The notes under the pieces were generated by a model. That model did no database searches, was not told the DNA's origin, and saw nothing but the letters and a program-made list of their open reading frames with translations. From Myxococcales bacterium (GTDB lineage Bacteria > Myxococcota_A > Bradymonadia > UBA7976 > UBA1532): a DNA stretch of 57,561 bases. The position numbers were made by a program, and so were the translations under genes. The DNA lies in NCBI GenBank assembly GCA_020633435.1, contig JACKDP010000015.1, positions 1-57,561 of the forward strand, given 5' to 3'. Positions 45,210 to 53,886 of this stretch are shown in pieces. Positions within the stretch are counted from its first letter, which is position 1. The number at the start of each line of letters is the position of its first letter.

Positions 45210-45959
45210 ATGAAGGCACGCTGGGTGTTGGTGGCTGGTCTCGTCCTGGGCGCATGCGACGGCTCCGACGAGGGCGGGGGCGGCTCAGCCGCCCAGGATG
45301 GCGGGGCGGGCGGAGCCGGCGGGGCGGGGGGCGTGGGGGGCGCCGGCGGGGCCGGCGGGGCGGGGGCCGCGGGAGGCGACCCGGCAGCCGAGGCCGAGTG
45401 TGCGGCCGCATGTGAGAACATCGTCCGGCTGCCATGCTTCGAGCGACAGGCCGCCGAACCGGGCTTCCAGGACGAGTGCATCCAGGCCTGCGTGGCCGAC
45501 AACACAGCGGCTCAGCGAGCCTGCCTGACGACGGCCGACAACTGCATCGCGGCCTACCAGTGCCTGGGCCTCGTGTCCTTCGAGGGCACCTGCGAGACGG
45601 TGTGCGCGCGCCTCCAGGGTCCCTGCCAGGCCGCGAGCCCTTCGGTGGACGCCGCCTGTACGACGGAGCGGGCCTGCACCGCCGCCTACCCCACCGAGTT
45701 CGACCTCCACTGCGCCCTGACCGCGAGCTGCGAAGCGCTGGACGCCTGCGCGGTCGAGAACGACACCCCGGCCGAGGCCGCCTGCCGGGCCATCTGCGAC
45801 GCCCGGCTCGCGTGCGCCCAGGTCGAGCCGGGCCAGGCCGAGCGCGACGCCATCTACGACTGTCGCACCACCTGTCCCCAGCTCCCCGACGCCGATCGCG
45901 CCTGCCTCACCGCGGCCGGCCCAGACTGCGGCGCGCTGGCGGCCTGCCTCGGGGAGTAG
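45210..45959 (+). CDS. Cys-rich lipoprotein with Gly linker
   Basis: A 249-residue lipoprotein (MKARWVLVAGLVLGACDG). An acidic/Gly segment leads into a GGAGG linker (about 30-55), then a helical region with about 20 Cys spaced in CxxxC patterns (CAAACENIVRLPCF, CIQACV, CETVCARLQGPC, CRAICDARLAC, CRTTCPQLPDADRAC). Three or four similar units of about 45-50 residues can be made out, each likely to be a disulfide-tied helical hairpin. The same Cys-hairpin style occurs after the linker in 38636-40564. The GCTACCGT upstream near 45151 could hold a -10, with a weak -35. Function unknown. Confidence 0.83.
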   Translation: MKARWVLVAGLVLGACDGSDEGGGGSAAQDGGAGGAGGAGGVGGAGGAGGAGAAGGDPAAEAECAAACENIVRLPCFERQAAEPGFQDECIQACVADNTAAQRACLTTADNCIAAYQCLGLVSFEGTCETVCARLQGPCQAASPSVDAACTTERACTAAYPTEFDLHCALTASCEALDACAVENDTPAEAACRAICDARLACAQVEPGQAERDAIYDCRTTCPQLPDADRACLTAAGPDCGALAACLGE

Positions 45960-46121
45960 CCCCCGGGCGCGGGACGCCGCCCGCCCTGCCGGGCCCACCC
46001 CCGCGACCCCACCCTCGCCCATCCGCGCCAGCAACGTATTGAAATCAAAGCAACTCCCTCGCCTCCCTCGCGCCGCATCGCGCCCTCTGGCAGCCTGGAC
46101 GCCTGCCCCTCAGGAGGACGC

Positions 46122-46661
46122 ATGCAACGCTGGAACGGCGCCCAGATCGCCCCCTTCACCCTGCCCCGCCCGGGCGAGTTCACCACCCGCCCCGGCAGCG
46201 ACGCCTCCGTCGTCGCCATCACCGGCGTCCTGCAGTGCACCGTCATCAGCATCTACGACCGCATCACCGGCACCCGCATCGTCGCCCACTTCGGCGGCTT
46301 CCGCGGCCAGCGCCAGCCTGGCGCCAACGCCCTGCGCGGCGTCTTCAGCTTCCTGCTCACCCGCCAGGGCGGCCTGCACAGCGTCGACGTCCGCATCGCC
46401 GGCAACAGCAACAGCCCCGAGCTCTCCCTGGACGAAGCCGAGGACGCCCTGCGCCAGCTCCACCCCGCCGTCCACGTCCAGCGCGACACCTACGGCGGCC
46501 AGCGCTTCTTCGTCGACCAGCGCGGCCGCATCTACGGCCTCGAAGACGACCCGAACCTCGCCGGCCCCAGCAACCGCGGCGGCGGCTTCCTCGGCAGCCG
46601 CGGCGGCGCGGGGAGCAGCCGGGGGTTCACGATGGGCAGCCGGGGCAACCCGAAGACCTGA
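46122..46661 (+). CDS. CheD-like (glutamine deamidase fold) protein
   Basis: A 179-residue protein with GGAGGACGC before the ATG. ITGVLQCTVISIYDRITGTR, IVAHFGGFRG, and later VDVRIAGNSNSPE match the order and spacing of CheD's GLGSCVGLVLYD, LVHVMLP and LKAKLAGGSEM, giving a candidate catalytic Cys (about residue 39) and His (about 55). CheD deamidates chemoreceptor glutamines; the CNF1-type toxins share the fold. No chemotaxis gene is nearby, so the substrate may be different. The tail is Gly/Ser/Arg-rich and looks disordered. The assignment rests on short motifs. Confidence 0.5.
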   Translation: MQRWNGAQIAPFTLPRPGEFTTRPGSDASVVAITGVLQCTVISIYDRITGTRIVAHFGGFRGQRQPGANALRGVFSFLLTRQGGLHSVDVRIAGNSNSPELSLDEAEDALRQLHPAVHVQRDTYGGQRFFVDQRGRIYGLEDDPNLAGPSNRGGGFLGSRGGAGSSRGFTMGSRGNPKT

Positions 46662-46772
46662 GGCGCGCACCCGGCCGAGCGCCTCCACCCGCTCGTCGGC
46701 CCCTTCGCCCGCCCGGCTTGACACCGGGTCGCGGCAGGCACTTGATGACCCTACGCCATCCCAGGAGACACC

Positions 46773-47306
46773 ATGGCTTCGGACGACCTCCCTCTCCAGG
46801 CACGCCCGGGCGCCCACGCCCCGGACGCCCTGGTCACCTTCATCTGCTTCCAGGACGGCGACGCCCGCGCCGCGGCCGAGTTCTACGCCGCCACCTTCCC
46901 CGACAGCGCCGTCGGCCGGATCAACACCGCCCCCAGCGACTTCCCTGGCGGCCCCGCCGGCACCGACCTCACCGTCGAGTTCACCGTCCTCGGCCGCCCC
47001 TTCGTCGGCCTCAACGGCGGCCCCCCGGGCCGCCCGGGCCTCATCGTCAGCTTCATGGTCCTCACCGAAGACCAGGCCGAGACCGACCGCTACTGGGACG
47101 CCATCACCCAGAACGGCGGCACCGAGAACGCCTGTGGCTGGTGCCAGGACCGCTGGGGCGTCGCCTGGCAGATCACCCCGCGCCGCCTGATGGCGCTCAC
47201 CACCAGCCCCGACCCCGACGAAGCCCGCCGCGCCTTCGAAGCCATGATGACGATGCGCAAGATCGACATCGCCGCCCTCGAAGCCGCCGTCGCCGCGCGG
47301 GGCTGA
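46773..47306 (+). CDS. VOC-family protein (PhnB / 3-demethylubiquinone methyltransferase-like)
   Basis: A 177-residue glyoxalase/VOC-fold protein. VTFICFQDGDARAAAEFYAATFPDSAVG is the typical first module, GTDLTVEFTVLGRPFVGLNGGP the middle strand, and FMVLTEDQAETDRYWDAITQNGG with NACGWCQDRWGVAWQITPRRL the second module and signature. Proteins of this sort were named PhnB or 3-demethylubiquinone-9 3-methyltransferase, but most have unknown substrates and are not methyltransferases. The last 30 residues (MMTMRKIDIAALEAA) are as in close homologues. It is the last ordinary gene before the accessory region. Confidence 0.88.
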   Translation: MASDDLPLQARPGAHAPDALVTFICFQDGDARAAAEFYAATFPDSAVGRINTAPSDFPGGPAGTDLTVEFTVLGRPFVGLNGGPPGRPGLIVSFMVLTEDQAETDRYWDAITQNGGTENACGWCQDRWGVAWQITPRRLMALTTSPDPDEARRAFEAMMTMRKIDIAALEAAVAARG

Positions 47307-47393
47307 CGCCGGAGGGGTCTTTCGAGACGCCAGGCGCCTCGACATCCTGAGATCGTCCCGGGGAGGCGGGGGCGGCGTGCAGCACGGCCTGGA

Positions 47394-49328
47394 TCAGCGC
47401 GTTGCCTTCTTCCTCAGAAGACTCAGAAACGCCAGGTTTCGCTCAATTTGAGACAGCAGCCCCGCATCAGGACGCAGCGCCTGCGCTCGGCGGAGGAGCG
47501 GCTCCGCCTGGTTCAGGTACCGCCGGCAGTCCTCCCACGCTCGCCGCCGCGTCGCGGGCGGCAGCGAGCGGTTGTTGCCGGTCTCCGAGCAGCGCTTCGC
47601 CTGCCCGATGAGCGCATCACCCTGGATCTGGATCAGGCCCGCGTCGTCCGCCCACTCGGGATGCCGCTGGAGCTGGGTGCGGATGAACTCAAGCGCCCGC
47701 GCCGGACGATCGTATCGCTTCAAGCCGACCGCCACCCGGCGGGCATCGAGGAGCTCGTGGTGGCCCGCTGCCGCCAGCTGGTAGAGCTCGCTGGCACGCT
47801 CCTCGTCCGATCGCAGCGGCTGCGGCGATGCGAGCAGTGCTTCTGCCAACGCCAGCAGGGCCGACGCCGGCAGCGCTGGCAGATGGTCTCGATGTTCATC
47901 CACGAAGCGACGAACGGGCGCGGGATCGCGGAGCACACGGTGAACCTCTGCGAACAACAGGGCGGTCCGAAAGCCAAGCGGATCCCGAGCCACGAGGGGC
48001 TCAAGGAGTCCCCGGGCATGCTCGAAGTCGCCCAGCGACAGGGCCGTCTCGACCGCCCGATGACTTCGCGCCAGCGCATGGCGAGGATGGGCAGGCAGGG
48101 TGCAGAGGACCTGACCCTCATTGGCCTCGAACGTCGGGGGGGGACACCCCTCCTCGCGCATCGTACGTACGATGGTCGGGATCCCCTGACCTTCGCCCTG
48201 GGCAATCTGCAGGCGGTTGAGCAGCCACGCCAGGGACTGATTGCGCCAGCGAGCACCTGCCCGACCCTCCCGCCATGCGACCGGATCGACGCCCAGCGGC
48301 AACGGCCCGGGTGACATCACCTCGATGCGATCGGAAAACGCCGTGATCCGGGTCGGCTCGGCCTCCTCGTAGCTGCGGTGCACCAGTGCATTCACCGCGG
48401 CCTCCTGGAGTGCACGCAGCGGGTACCTCACCGCATTCGGCATCGCCCGATCGGTCTTGTCAAACGCTGTGTATGCCTGGACGTCCAGCAGCTCCAGGAC
48501 CCGCCTTGCTTGCTCCAGCAAGGTGCCTGCCAGCTCGTGGCGCTCGGCGTGCGGCTCAGACCGATCGGGTCCCGGGTAGAGGGAGAAGTAGGTACAGGCA
48601 CCTGGGATGAACCGCTGGATCTCCCGACCGAAGAGCAGGATGGCAAAGTTCCGTGGCCGCAGCTCCCCCGACAAGGGCTCCCGAACGCAGAGCGAGGGGA
48701 CCAGCGCATGGATGGTCTGCTCGTCCGACAGATGGGGCTCAATGCCCGCCTGGGGATCGAAGCGCCCCAACCGCTGGAGCGTATCGCGCAACGCCACGAG
48801 GTCCAGATCGGCGATGGAAGCCGAGCCGCAGGGCCGTCGATCCCACGGTTCCCGCTCGCCCCGCAGCGTCAGCAAGTCGAGCAGCAACCCGTTGCGGGCC
48901 TGCTGTGTCGTCCTCGCAACTCGAATGTAGTGGTGGGTCTCCCCATTGCGCAGCCGCAGCTGATGCGCACGACCAGTCTGAGGCATGACGAAGACGAGGA
49001 TGCGTCGGGCTGGATCCTCGGTCCTCAGCTCTTCCACCCGCGGCGCCAGTGGTGGGCTCACCTGGTCGCGACAGATCGCGAGCACCTTGCCCTCGACGCG
49101 CTTGCAGTCTGCGCTGCCCATCCCGACCAGCTCGACCCGAGCGAACCCCTCGCCATCCCGGGACTCCCGGGCACCACAGACCACATAGCCGCCGCCGAGG
49201 TTCGCCCGATCGTTGGCGAATGCGACCAGCGTCTTCACGACGTCCTGCTCGTCGGCAACCGCCTCCTTCCACTCGACCTGCTCGCTCTCTCGCTCCGCAA
49301 GTGCCTGAAGGTCGATTCGGTCGCTCAT
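47394..49328 (-). CDS. AlbA_2 (Schlafen-type) domain protein with helical TPR-like C-terminus
   Basis: A 644-residue protein from ATG 49328 (TTG 49349 also in frame). Residues about 8-140 form an AlbA_2 domain: ESEQVEWKEAV, TLVAFANDRANLGGGYVVCG, LRLRNGETHHYIRVARTTQQ. Proteins of this family usually continue with an ATP-binding/winged-helix region, here seen in EAAVNALVHRSYEEAEPTRI and FSDRIEVMSPGPLPLGVDP (about 290-340). From about 420, helical TPR-like hairpins run to the end (AVETALSLGDFEHARGLLEP). AlbA_2 proteins include putative transcriptional regulators and Schlafen-like nucleases in defence loci. The upstream element at 49464-49502 is shared with cassette B. Less GC-extreme than its left neighbours. 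Confidence 0.85.
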   Translation of the reverse strand: MSDRIDLQALAERESEQVEWKEAVADEQDVVKTLVAFANDRANLGGGYVVCGARESRDGEGFARVELVGMGSADCKRVEGKVLAICRDQVSPPLAPRVEELRTEDPARRILVFVMPQTGRAHQLRLRNGETHHYIRVARTTQQARNGLLLDLLTLRGEREPWDRRPCGSASIADLDLVALRDTLQRLGRFDPQAGIEPHLSDEQTIHALVPSLCVREPLSGELRPRNFAILLFGREIQRFIPGACTYFSLYPGPDRSEPHAERHELAGTLLEQARRVLELLDVQAYTAFDKTDRAMPNAVRYPLRALQEAAVNALVHRSYEEAEPTRITAFSDRIEVMSPGPLPLGVDPVAWREGRAGARWRNQSLAWLLNRLQIAQGEGQGIPTIVRTMREEGCPPPTFEANEGQVLCTLPAHPRHALARSHRAVETALSLGDFEHARGLLEPLVARDPLGFRTALLFAEVHRVLRDPAPVRRFVDEHRDHLPALPASALLALAEALLASPQPLRSDEERASELYQLAAAGHHELLDARRVAVGLKRYDRPARALEFIRTQLQRHPEWADDAGLIQIQGDALIGQAKRCSETGNNRSLPPATRRRAWEDCRRYLNQAEPLLRRAQALRPDAGLLSQIERNLAFLSLLRKKATR

Positions 49329-49463
49329 TCGAACCCGTCGCTCATCCAAGTCCCGAGGCCAGTGGCGCCAGGATACGCCACAAACGACTGATGCGCGCCC
49401 CCTTCAAGGTCCCACCGGCTGTCCTGGCCAGGCAGGATCGAACAGCGCCATCTCCGCGGCCGC

Positions 49464-49502
49464 GGGTTAGCACAGGGCCCAGGTCCGCGCAATCTGCGCA
49501 GA
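49464..49502 (-). promoter_or_regulatory. Promoter element shared with cassette B (copy L)
   Basis: On the minus strand: TTGCGC (49492-49487), a 17-base spacer and TAACCC (49469-49464). The 35 bases 49468-49502 match 54383-54417 at 30 positions without a gap. The inner dyad GCGCA-ATC-TGCGC is kept, but the wider symmetry seen at cassette B is lost. It would start a transcript about 130 bases before the AlbA_2 gene, an unusually long leader. Confidence 0.5.
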
Positions 49503-49506
49503 CTCG

Positions 49507-49585
49507 CCATCGTTCAGGCGGACGGCGACGGCGCCTCGACGCTCAAGGCCGCGTTCGAGGGCAAGCTGGAGCCCGACGTCGACGG
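49507..49585 (+). pseudogene. DUF2325-like gene fragment, 3' copy 1
   Basis: 79 bases that match positions within the last 100 bases of the intact gene at 49754-51106 in 72 places, coding IVQADGDGASTLKAAFEGKL then EPDVDG. The stop codon is not preserved and the frame runs on into unrelated sequence. It sits just beyond the promoter end of the AlbA_2 gene, as copy 3 does beyond cassette B. Confidence 0.8.
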
Positions 49586-49753
49586 GCGAAGGCCTCCGGC
49601 AACCGCCGCGCCAGCGCGGGGGACCGCCGCAGAATCACCCTGGGCATCGGGGGCATCCCGAAGACTGGAGGCCTGGGCGGCCTCGTCGACCCGGGTCCGG
49701 TCCGCCACCCGCCTCGCGTCCCTGGCTGGCCACCCTGTCCAGAGAGGTCCCGC
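49586..49753. other. Gap with no gene seen
   Basis: Together with 49329-49463 this stretch separates the AlbA_2 gene from the DUF2325-like gene. It is GC-rich and contains only out-of-phase open frames. Apart from the promoter element and the 3' fragment listed separately, I see nothing in it. An AGAGAGG sequence near 49741 may serve the next gene. Confidence 0.5.
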
Positions 49754-51106
49754 ATGGCTCCACCCGCTGACGGCCCGCACGCCCCGCTCCTCGGCCCCTT
49801 CGCCGAGGCACTCGACGCCGCCCTCGAAGCCGCCATCGCCCGCGCCTGCCGCGACGCCCCCCAGCGCGCGGGCGAAGCCCAGCGGACCGCCCGCAACCAG
49901 CGACGCGAGCGCCGCGACGCCGCGCGCGCGGTCCTGACGGCCGCTCAGCAAGACCTGCAGGCCGCCCTCGACGCGAGCCGCCAGGCCGAGCGCACCCTCC
50001 TGCAGGCCGCCTCCGAGCAGGTGCAGGCCGTGGGCGCCTTCCACCGCGCCGAGGGCGCCGTCATGGCGTGGCGCGCCGAGGCCCTCGAGCTGATGGCCCC
50101 GGTCCTCGTGGCCCGCGCCGCGGCCGAGGCCGCCGTCGCCTCGGCCGAAGCCGCCCTCGCCGCCGAGCAGACGTTGCTGGACGAGCTGGAGGCCAGCCCC
50201 GAGCTTCAGGCCCTGGAGCGCGCCGAGCAGGCCAGCTTCGACGCCCGCATCGCCGAGCTGGGGCGGACGCTGGGCCAGCCCCGCTGGACGACGCCTGCCC
50301 TCGAGCACACGCCGGACGCCACCGCGGCCATCGCCGCCCTCGGCCGCCCCCGGCCCCTCAAGTCGGCGGACGACGTCGCCGCGGAGGCCGCCCGCCTCAC
50401 CGCCGCCATCGCCCGGCGCGACGCCTGGCCGGCGCTCTCGATGACGACCCAGACCCTGCTGCTCGCCCACCTCGCGGCGCGCCTGCGGGCCCTGCAGGAG
50501 CAGCCCGAGCCCCCCCGTGGGCTGCGGCCCCTCTTCTCGAAGCTGACGGCCTGGTCGGCCGCCCACCGGCCCGGCTTCGTCCATGGCCTCGCCCAGGCCC
50601 ACGGCCCCCAGACCGGCACCTGGCTCGCCGACGCCGAGCGCACCTGGGACGCCCTGCAGCCCCCCGCCGCCGCCCCCCAGCCGGCCAGCGCCCCCAGCGC
50701 CACCAGCCGCAAGCGCCGGGAGACGCCGGCCGATCCCCTGCCCGCCGACCCGCTGCCGGAGGACTGGCCCTGGCGCGACCGCCTGCGCGACGCCCGCGTG
50801 CTCCTCCTGGGCAGCGACATCACCCAGGACCAGCTCGCCCTGCTCCGCACCACCTTCGGCTTCGCCACCCTCGACCACACCACCGGCCACAAGGATCGCC
50901 GCGTCCAGGCCAGCCAGACCGCCATCACGACCGGCCGCTACGACCTCGTGATCATCGTGAGCCGCTGGCTGAACCACCAGGCCAGCAAGAGCATCGTCCA
51001 CGCCTGCAAGGCGGCCTGCGTCACCATCGTCCAGGCGGACGGCTACGGCATCTCGACGCTCAAGGCGGCGTTCGAGGGCAAGCTGGCGCCCGATGTCGAC
51101 GGTTGA
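49754..51106 (+). CDS. Coiled-coil protein with C-terminal DUF2325-like domain
   Basis: A 450-residue soluble protein. Residues about 45-160 are Ala/Glu-rich and should form a coiled coil (RRERRDAARAVLTAAQQDLQ). A helical middle is followed by a Pro/Ala linker (about 305-335) and a C-terminal alpha/beta domain (about 345-447): ARVLLLGSDITQDQLALLRT, FATLDHTTGHKDR, YDLVIIVSRWLNHQASKSIV and ACVTIVQADGYGISTLKAAF. This is the DUF2325 pattern, with an H-x2-K type basic residue set. Function of DUF2325 is not known to me. The last 134 bases recur at 54461-54594 and part of them at 49507-49585. Confidence 0.8.
   Translation: MAPPADGPHAPLLGPFAEALDAALEAAIARACRDAPQRAGEAQRTARNQRRERRDAARAVLTAAQQDLQAALDASRQAERTLLQAASEQVQAVGAFHRAEGAVMAWRAEALELMAPVLVARAAAEAAVASAEAALAAEQTLLDELEASPELQALERAEQASFDARIAELGRTLGQPRWTTPALEHTPDATAAIAALGRPRPLKSADDVAAEAARLTAAIARRDAWPALSMTTQTLLLAHLAARLRALQEQPEPPRGLRPLFSKLTAWSAAHRPGFVHGLAQAHGPQTGTWLADAERTWDALQPPAAAPQPASAPSATSRKRRETPADPLPADPLPEDWPWRDRLRDARVLLLGSDITQDQLALLRTTFGFATLDHTTGHKDRRVQASQTAITTGRYDLVIIVSRWLNHQASKSIVHACKAACVTIVQADGYGISTLKAAFEGKLAPDVDG
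50973..51106 (+). repeat. Direct repeat copy 2: 3' end of the DUF2325-like gene
   Basis: This 134-base stretch, including the stop codon, matches 54461-54594 in 126 positions. Together the copies flank cassette B exactly: the cassette's last gene ends 21 bases after this copy, and copy 3 starts about 45 bases beyond the promoter element. Such a pair is what site-specific insertion into a gene's 3' end leaves behind. Confidence 0.85.
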
Positions 51107-51127
51107 CCGGCGCCCTGGAACCAGGGC

Positions 51128-52612
51128 TCACTGAACGGGCGGCAGCCCCCCCCGCCGTCGCAGCCCGAACGCCACCCGATAGAGATCGGGCATTTGCAGG
51201 CGGCCGTCGGAGTTGCGCGAGAAGATCCCCAGCGTGACCAGCTCGTCGACGACGGCCCGCTCCCCTTCGGCGAGCCGGGCTGGCCGACGTCGCTCATCCT
51301 GTTCGTTCCCGATTCTGCGGAGCGTCGTTTGCGTCTTCCACAGGTCGACGATGCGACCCGCCTCGATGGGGACCTCCTGGCCACGGAGGGGCTCGAAGAC
51401 CGCCCGCACCCAGGGGTATTCCTCCTTGCAGAGCTCGTCGACGCGCACCTGCGAGGCCACCTTGACGCCCTCGCGCACCGCCTGCCACGGAATCGGAAAG
51501 CTGCCCTCGGCCGACGCCTGCGCAGCGTCCGCCGCAGCCGCTGCATGGAGGGCGGCGAAGAGGCTGCGTGGGCTGACCTTGTCGTAGGCATCGGCGAGGT
51601 GAGCGGGCAGCCACGTGTAGGTCACCCCGCGGCGCTCGTTGCGTCCGGCCCACGGGCCAGTGATGGCGCTCAGCACATGACGCTGGGCCAGCTCGTCGTT
51701 GCGCAACGCCGACGGCAGGTGCCATGTCGTGGCCGTCGAGGCCCAGGTTGCACCCACCATCGCCGCGCTCGCGTCCCGGAAGTACTGACCCGCGGCGTCC
51801 GCTGCATTCCCCAGGCGCTGGAACAGCGCCCCATAGAGGTCGCGAACGGGCCAGTCCAGGTTGACGGCTCCGGTCAGCAGCTTGGAGGCGTCAGTGAACC
51901 CGGTTGCCGCCTCTTGCTTCACCATGTCGTGGCGAAGAAACGCCTTCGCCCGCACGCCGCGAAACAGCCGCAGATCGGCGATGAGGCGCAGCAAACCTCG
52001 CAACAGCGCGTAGATGTCGGTCCAGCGGCTGGCTACCTGGTCCAGGCCATCGAAGACCACCAGCACCGGGCGGTCCTGCTCGGCGCGCTGACGGTCGTGG
52101 GCGAGCAGGCGGCGCTCGGCTTCTTCGACGTGCCCGTTCACCCATTCGCATGCCGAGGCCCAGTCATCCGCTTCCAGCAGACCGAGTCGCCGCAGCAGGA
52201 CCGCCCGCCAGATGATCTCGGCGTCATGCCCGGCGATCAGCCGATCGAAGACCAGTCGGTGGGGCCAGTGCTCCGACGTCCGGGGGCCAAAGGCCTGGAG
52301 CACTTCGTAGGTCGCCAGGCGGTAGCTGGGAAAGAACGAGTCCAGCGCCTTCAACATCAGCGGATCGGCCAGGGTCTCCCACCAGAACGTCTTGCCCGCC
52401 CCCCGCACCCCCGTCACCACCGCCGAGTCGGGATCCAGGGCACGCAGGTGTGCGCGCGGCACATAGATGAAGCCCGGCCGGGGCCGCTCATGCTCCGTCG
52501 ACGCGATGCGAGGCAGCGTCTCGATGCAGGCAGCGCGCACCGGCGCCCCATCGAGCGCGGGATACCTCCGCCCCGGCGCCGCTTCGACCTCGGTGAGCAT
52601 CGGTCGGCTCAT
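51128..52612 (-). CDS. Cassette B gene 3: P-loop NTPase with FLR/DASKL block
   Basis: A 494-residue paralogue of 36044-37516. Walker A is GVRGAGKT at residues 68-75 and Walker B is VLVVFDGLDQVA (about 195-206). The shared signature RGVRAKAFLRHDM with FTDASKLLTGAVNLDWPVRD follows, then GPWAGRNERRGVTYTWLPAHL, the helix SPRSLFAALHAAAAADAAQA, and the end PDLYRVAFGLRRRGGLPPVQ. The N-terminus (about 1-60) is longer and different from cassette A. The ATG at 52612 overlaps the stop of gene 2 (ATGA); longer open frame upstream is inside gene 2. Probably an NTPase switch or effector; no known effector domain is seen. Confidence 0.85.
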   Translation of the reverse strand: MSRPMLTEVEAAPGRRYPALDGAPVRAACIETLPRIASTEHERPRPGFIYVPRAHLRALDPDSAVVTGVRGAGKTFWWETLADPLMLKALDSFFPSYRLATYEVLQAFGPRTSEHWPHRLVFDRLIAGHDAEIIWRAVLLRRLGLLEADDWASACEWVNGHVEEAERRLLAHDRQRAEQDRPVLVVFDGLDQVASRWTDIYALLRGLLRLIADLRLFRGVRAKAFLRHDMVKQEAATGFTDASKLLTGAVNLDWPVRDLYGALFQRLGNAADAAGQYFRDASAAMVGATWASTATTWHLPSALRNDELAQRHVLSAITGPWAGRNERRGVTYTWLPAHLADAYDKVSPRSLFAALHAAAAADAAQASAEGSFPIPWQAVREGVKVASQVRVDELCKEEYPWVRAVFEPLRGQEVPIEAGRIVDLWKTQTTLRRIGNEQDERRRPARLAEGERAVVDELVTLGIFSRNSDGRLQMPDLYRVAFGLRRRGGLPPVQ

Positions 52613-53886
52613 GGCGGAAACAACGCCGCCGTCGCCCGATCCAGGAAGCTGGCGAAGCTGGCCCGCACATGCTGGGCCTCCACCGGCGCCGTGAGGGGAT
52701 CCCACGCCAGGAACCGAATGCTCCAGTCGATGCGCAGCGGCTTGTGGGGCGCCTGATCATCCGAGACCGGGTGGAACGCCTCCACGTCATCACCCTCGAC
52801 CGCGTCGTACAAGTGCTCGGCGAAGACCTGGTAGGACGCCTCCTCGAAGCGCTGCAAGTACGGGCCGGCCTCCAGCTCCGGCACCTGCGCCGCCACGATC
52901 TGCAGCGACTCGCGCAGCCCATCGAACTGCGTCCGATCCGCCGTCGACTGGGCCCAGCGCTGCCAGTGCTCGAACAACAGTCGGTAGCCGTCCCAGGTCT
53001 GGCGCGTGCCCATCGCGAAGAGCAGGACGAGCCGAGCACCCAGCCGGGTCAGCGCCGTCGCCGCGATGTCGTGCAGGCCGGCGCGGCTGTCGATGAGGAC
53101 GACGTCGGGTCGGACGTCGGCTTCGATCAGGTCGAGCACCCGCGCGATCCGCTCAGCGGTGTGCTCGCTCACGCCGTTCCTGCCGACGGCGTCGGCGTAG
53201 GCCCGCGCGATCTTCTGGGGGTAGTAGCCGGCGGGGCTGCCCGTCGAGGGCACGACGAAGACCGCCCCCGCGCCGGTGTCGAGCTCCCCTGGCGACCGGG
53301 CCCAGCACTGGCGAACAGCCTCGCCCGCCTGCCCGACCATCGCCTCGACCAGACAGTCGACGAGGCCATACCGGGGGTGAGCGTCGCGGCTCAGCAGCAG
53401 ACTCCCGACGCCCGGGGACTCGATGTCCAGGTCCACGACCAGGACCCGCTTGCCGTGCTCGCGGGCCAGGTGCATGGCCCAGACGGCCAGCGCCGTCGAC
53501 CGGCCGGTGCCGCCCTTGAGCCCATAGAGCACCGCCCTCGGAATCCGAGGCTCGGCATCAGGCAGCGGAGGCAGCGTCCAGTCCCGGGCCACCAGCATGC
53601 GCTCGATGACCGGGACGCCTTCGTAGAGCATCCGGTCCGGGTCACGGTCCAGGGCGGCCCGGCCCCCCACCAGCTCAGCGGCCAGGATGGCCTGATCCGC
53701 CGGGCGGCTCCAGGGACCGACCGCCCGGACGAACTCCTGGGCGAGCGTGGTCGGCACCGCTTGGATCGCCACCAGCCCGATTCGACCCCAGACGTCTCGC
53801 ACGAGCGTCGAGCCCTCGCCCAGCACCGCGACGTGCTGGCGATAGAAGCCCAGCGCCCGATCGAGGGCTGCGTCGAAGTCGATCAC
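52609..53886 (-). CDS. Cassette B gene 2: MinD/ParA-like ATPase with KGGTGR P-loop
   Basis: A 425-residue paralogue of 34704-36047. An N-terminal extension of about 110 residues precedes LYGLKGGTGRST (K124, with Arg129 where most P-loops have Lys). RVLVVDLDIESPGVGSLLLS is the A' motif and PDVVLIDSRAGLHDIAATAL the Walker B region. A middle insertion (GVSEHTAERIARVLDLIEAD) is longer than in A. The GTG start overlaps the stop of gene 1 (GTGA), and the stop overlaps gene 3 (ATGA). MinD-like proteins dimerise over ATP and often sit on membranes or DNA; there is no membrane-targeting helix here. Confidence 0.87.
   Translation of the reverse strand: MIDFDAALDRALGFYRQHVAVLGEGSTLVRDVWGRIGLVAIQAVPTTLAQEFVRAVGPWSRPADQAILAAELVGGRAALDRDPDRMLYEGVPVIERMLVARDWTLPPLPDAEPRIPRAVLYGLKGGTGRSTALAVWAMHLAREHGKRVLVVDLDIESPGVGSLLLSRDAHPRYGLVDCLVEAMVGQAGEAVRQCWARSPGELDTGAGAVFVVPSTGSPAGYYPQKIARAYADAVGRNGVSEHTAERIARVLDLIEADVRPDVVLIDSRAGLHDIAATALTRLGARLVLLFAMGTRQTWDGYRLLFEHWQRWAQSTADRTQFDGLRESLQIVAAQVPELEAGPYLQRFEEASYQVFAEHLYDAVEGDDVEAFHPVSDDQAPHKPLRIDWSIRFLAWDPLTAPVEAQHVRASFASFLDRATAALFPP

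Noticed and set aside
49320..49345. GGGTTCGAAT on the minus strand, like a tRNA T-loop that could mark a tRNA attachment site
   Set aside because: The flanking bases do not form a T-stem and no acceptor or anticodon arms fit.
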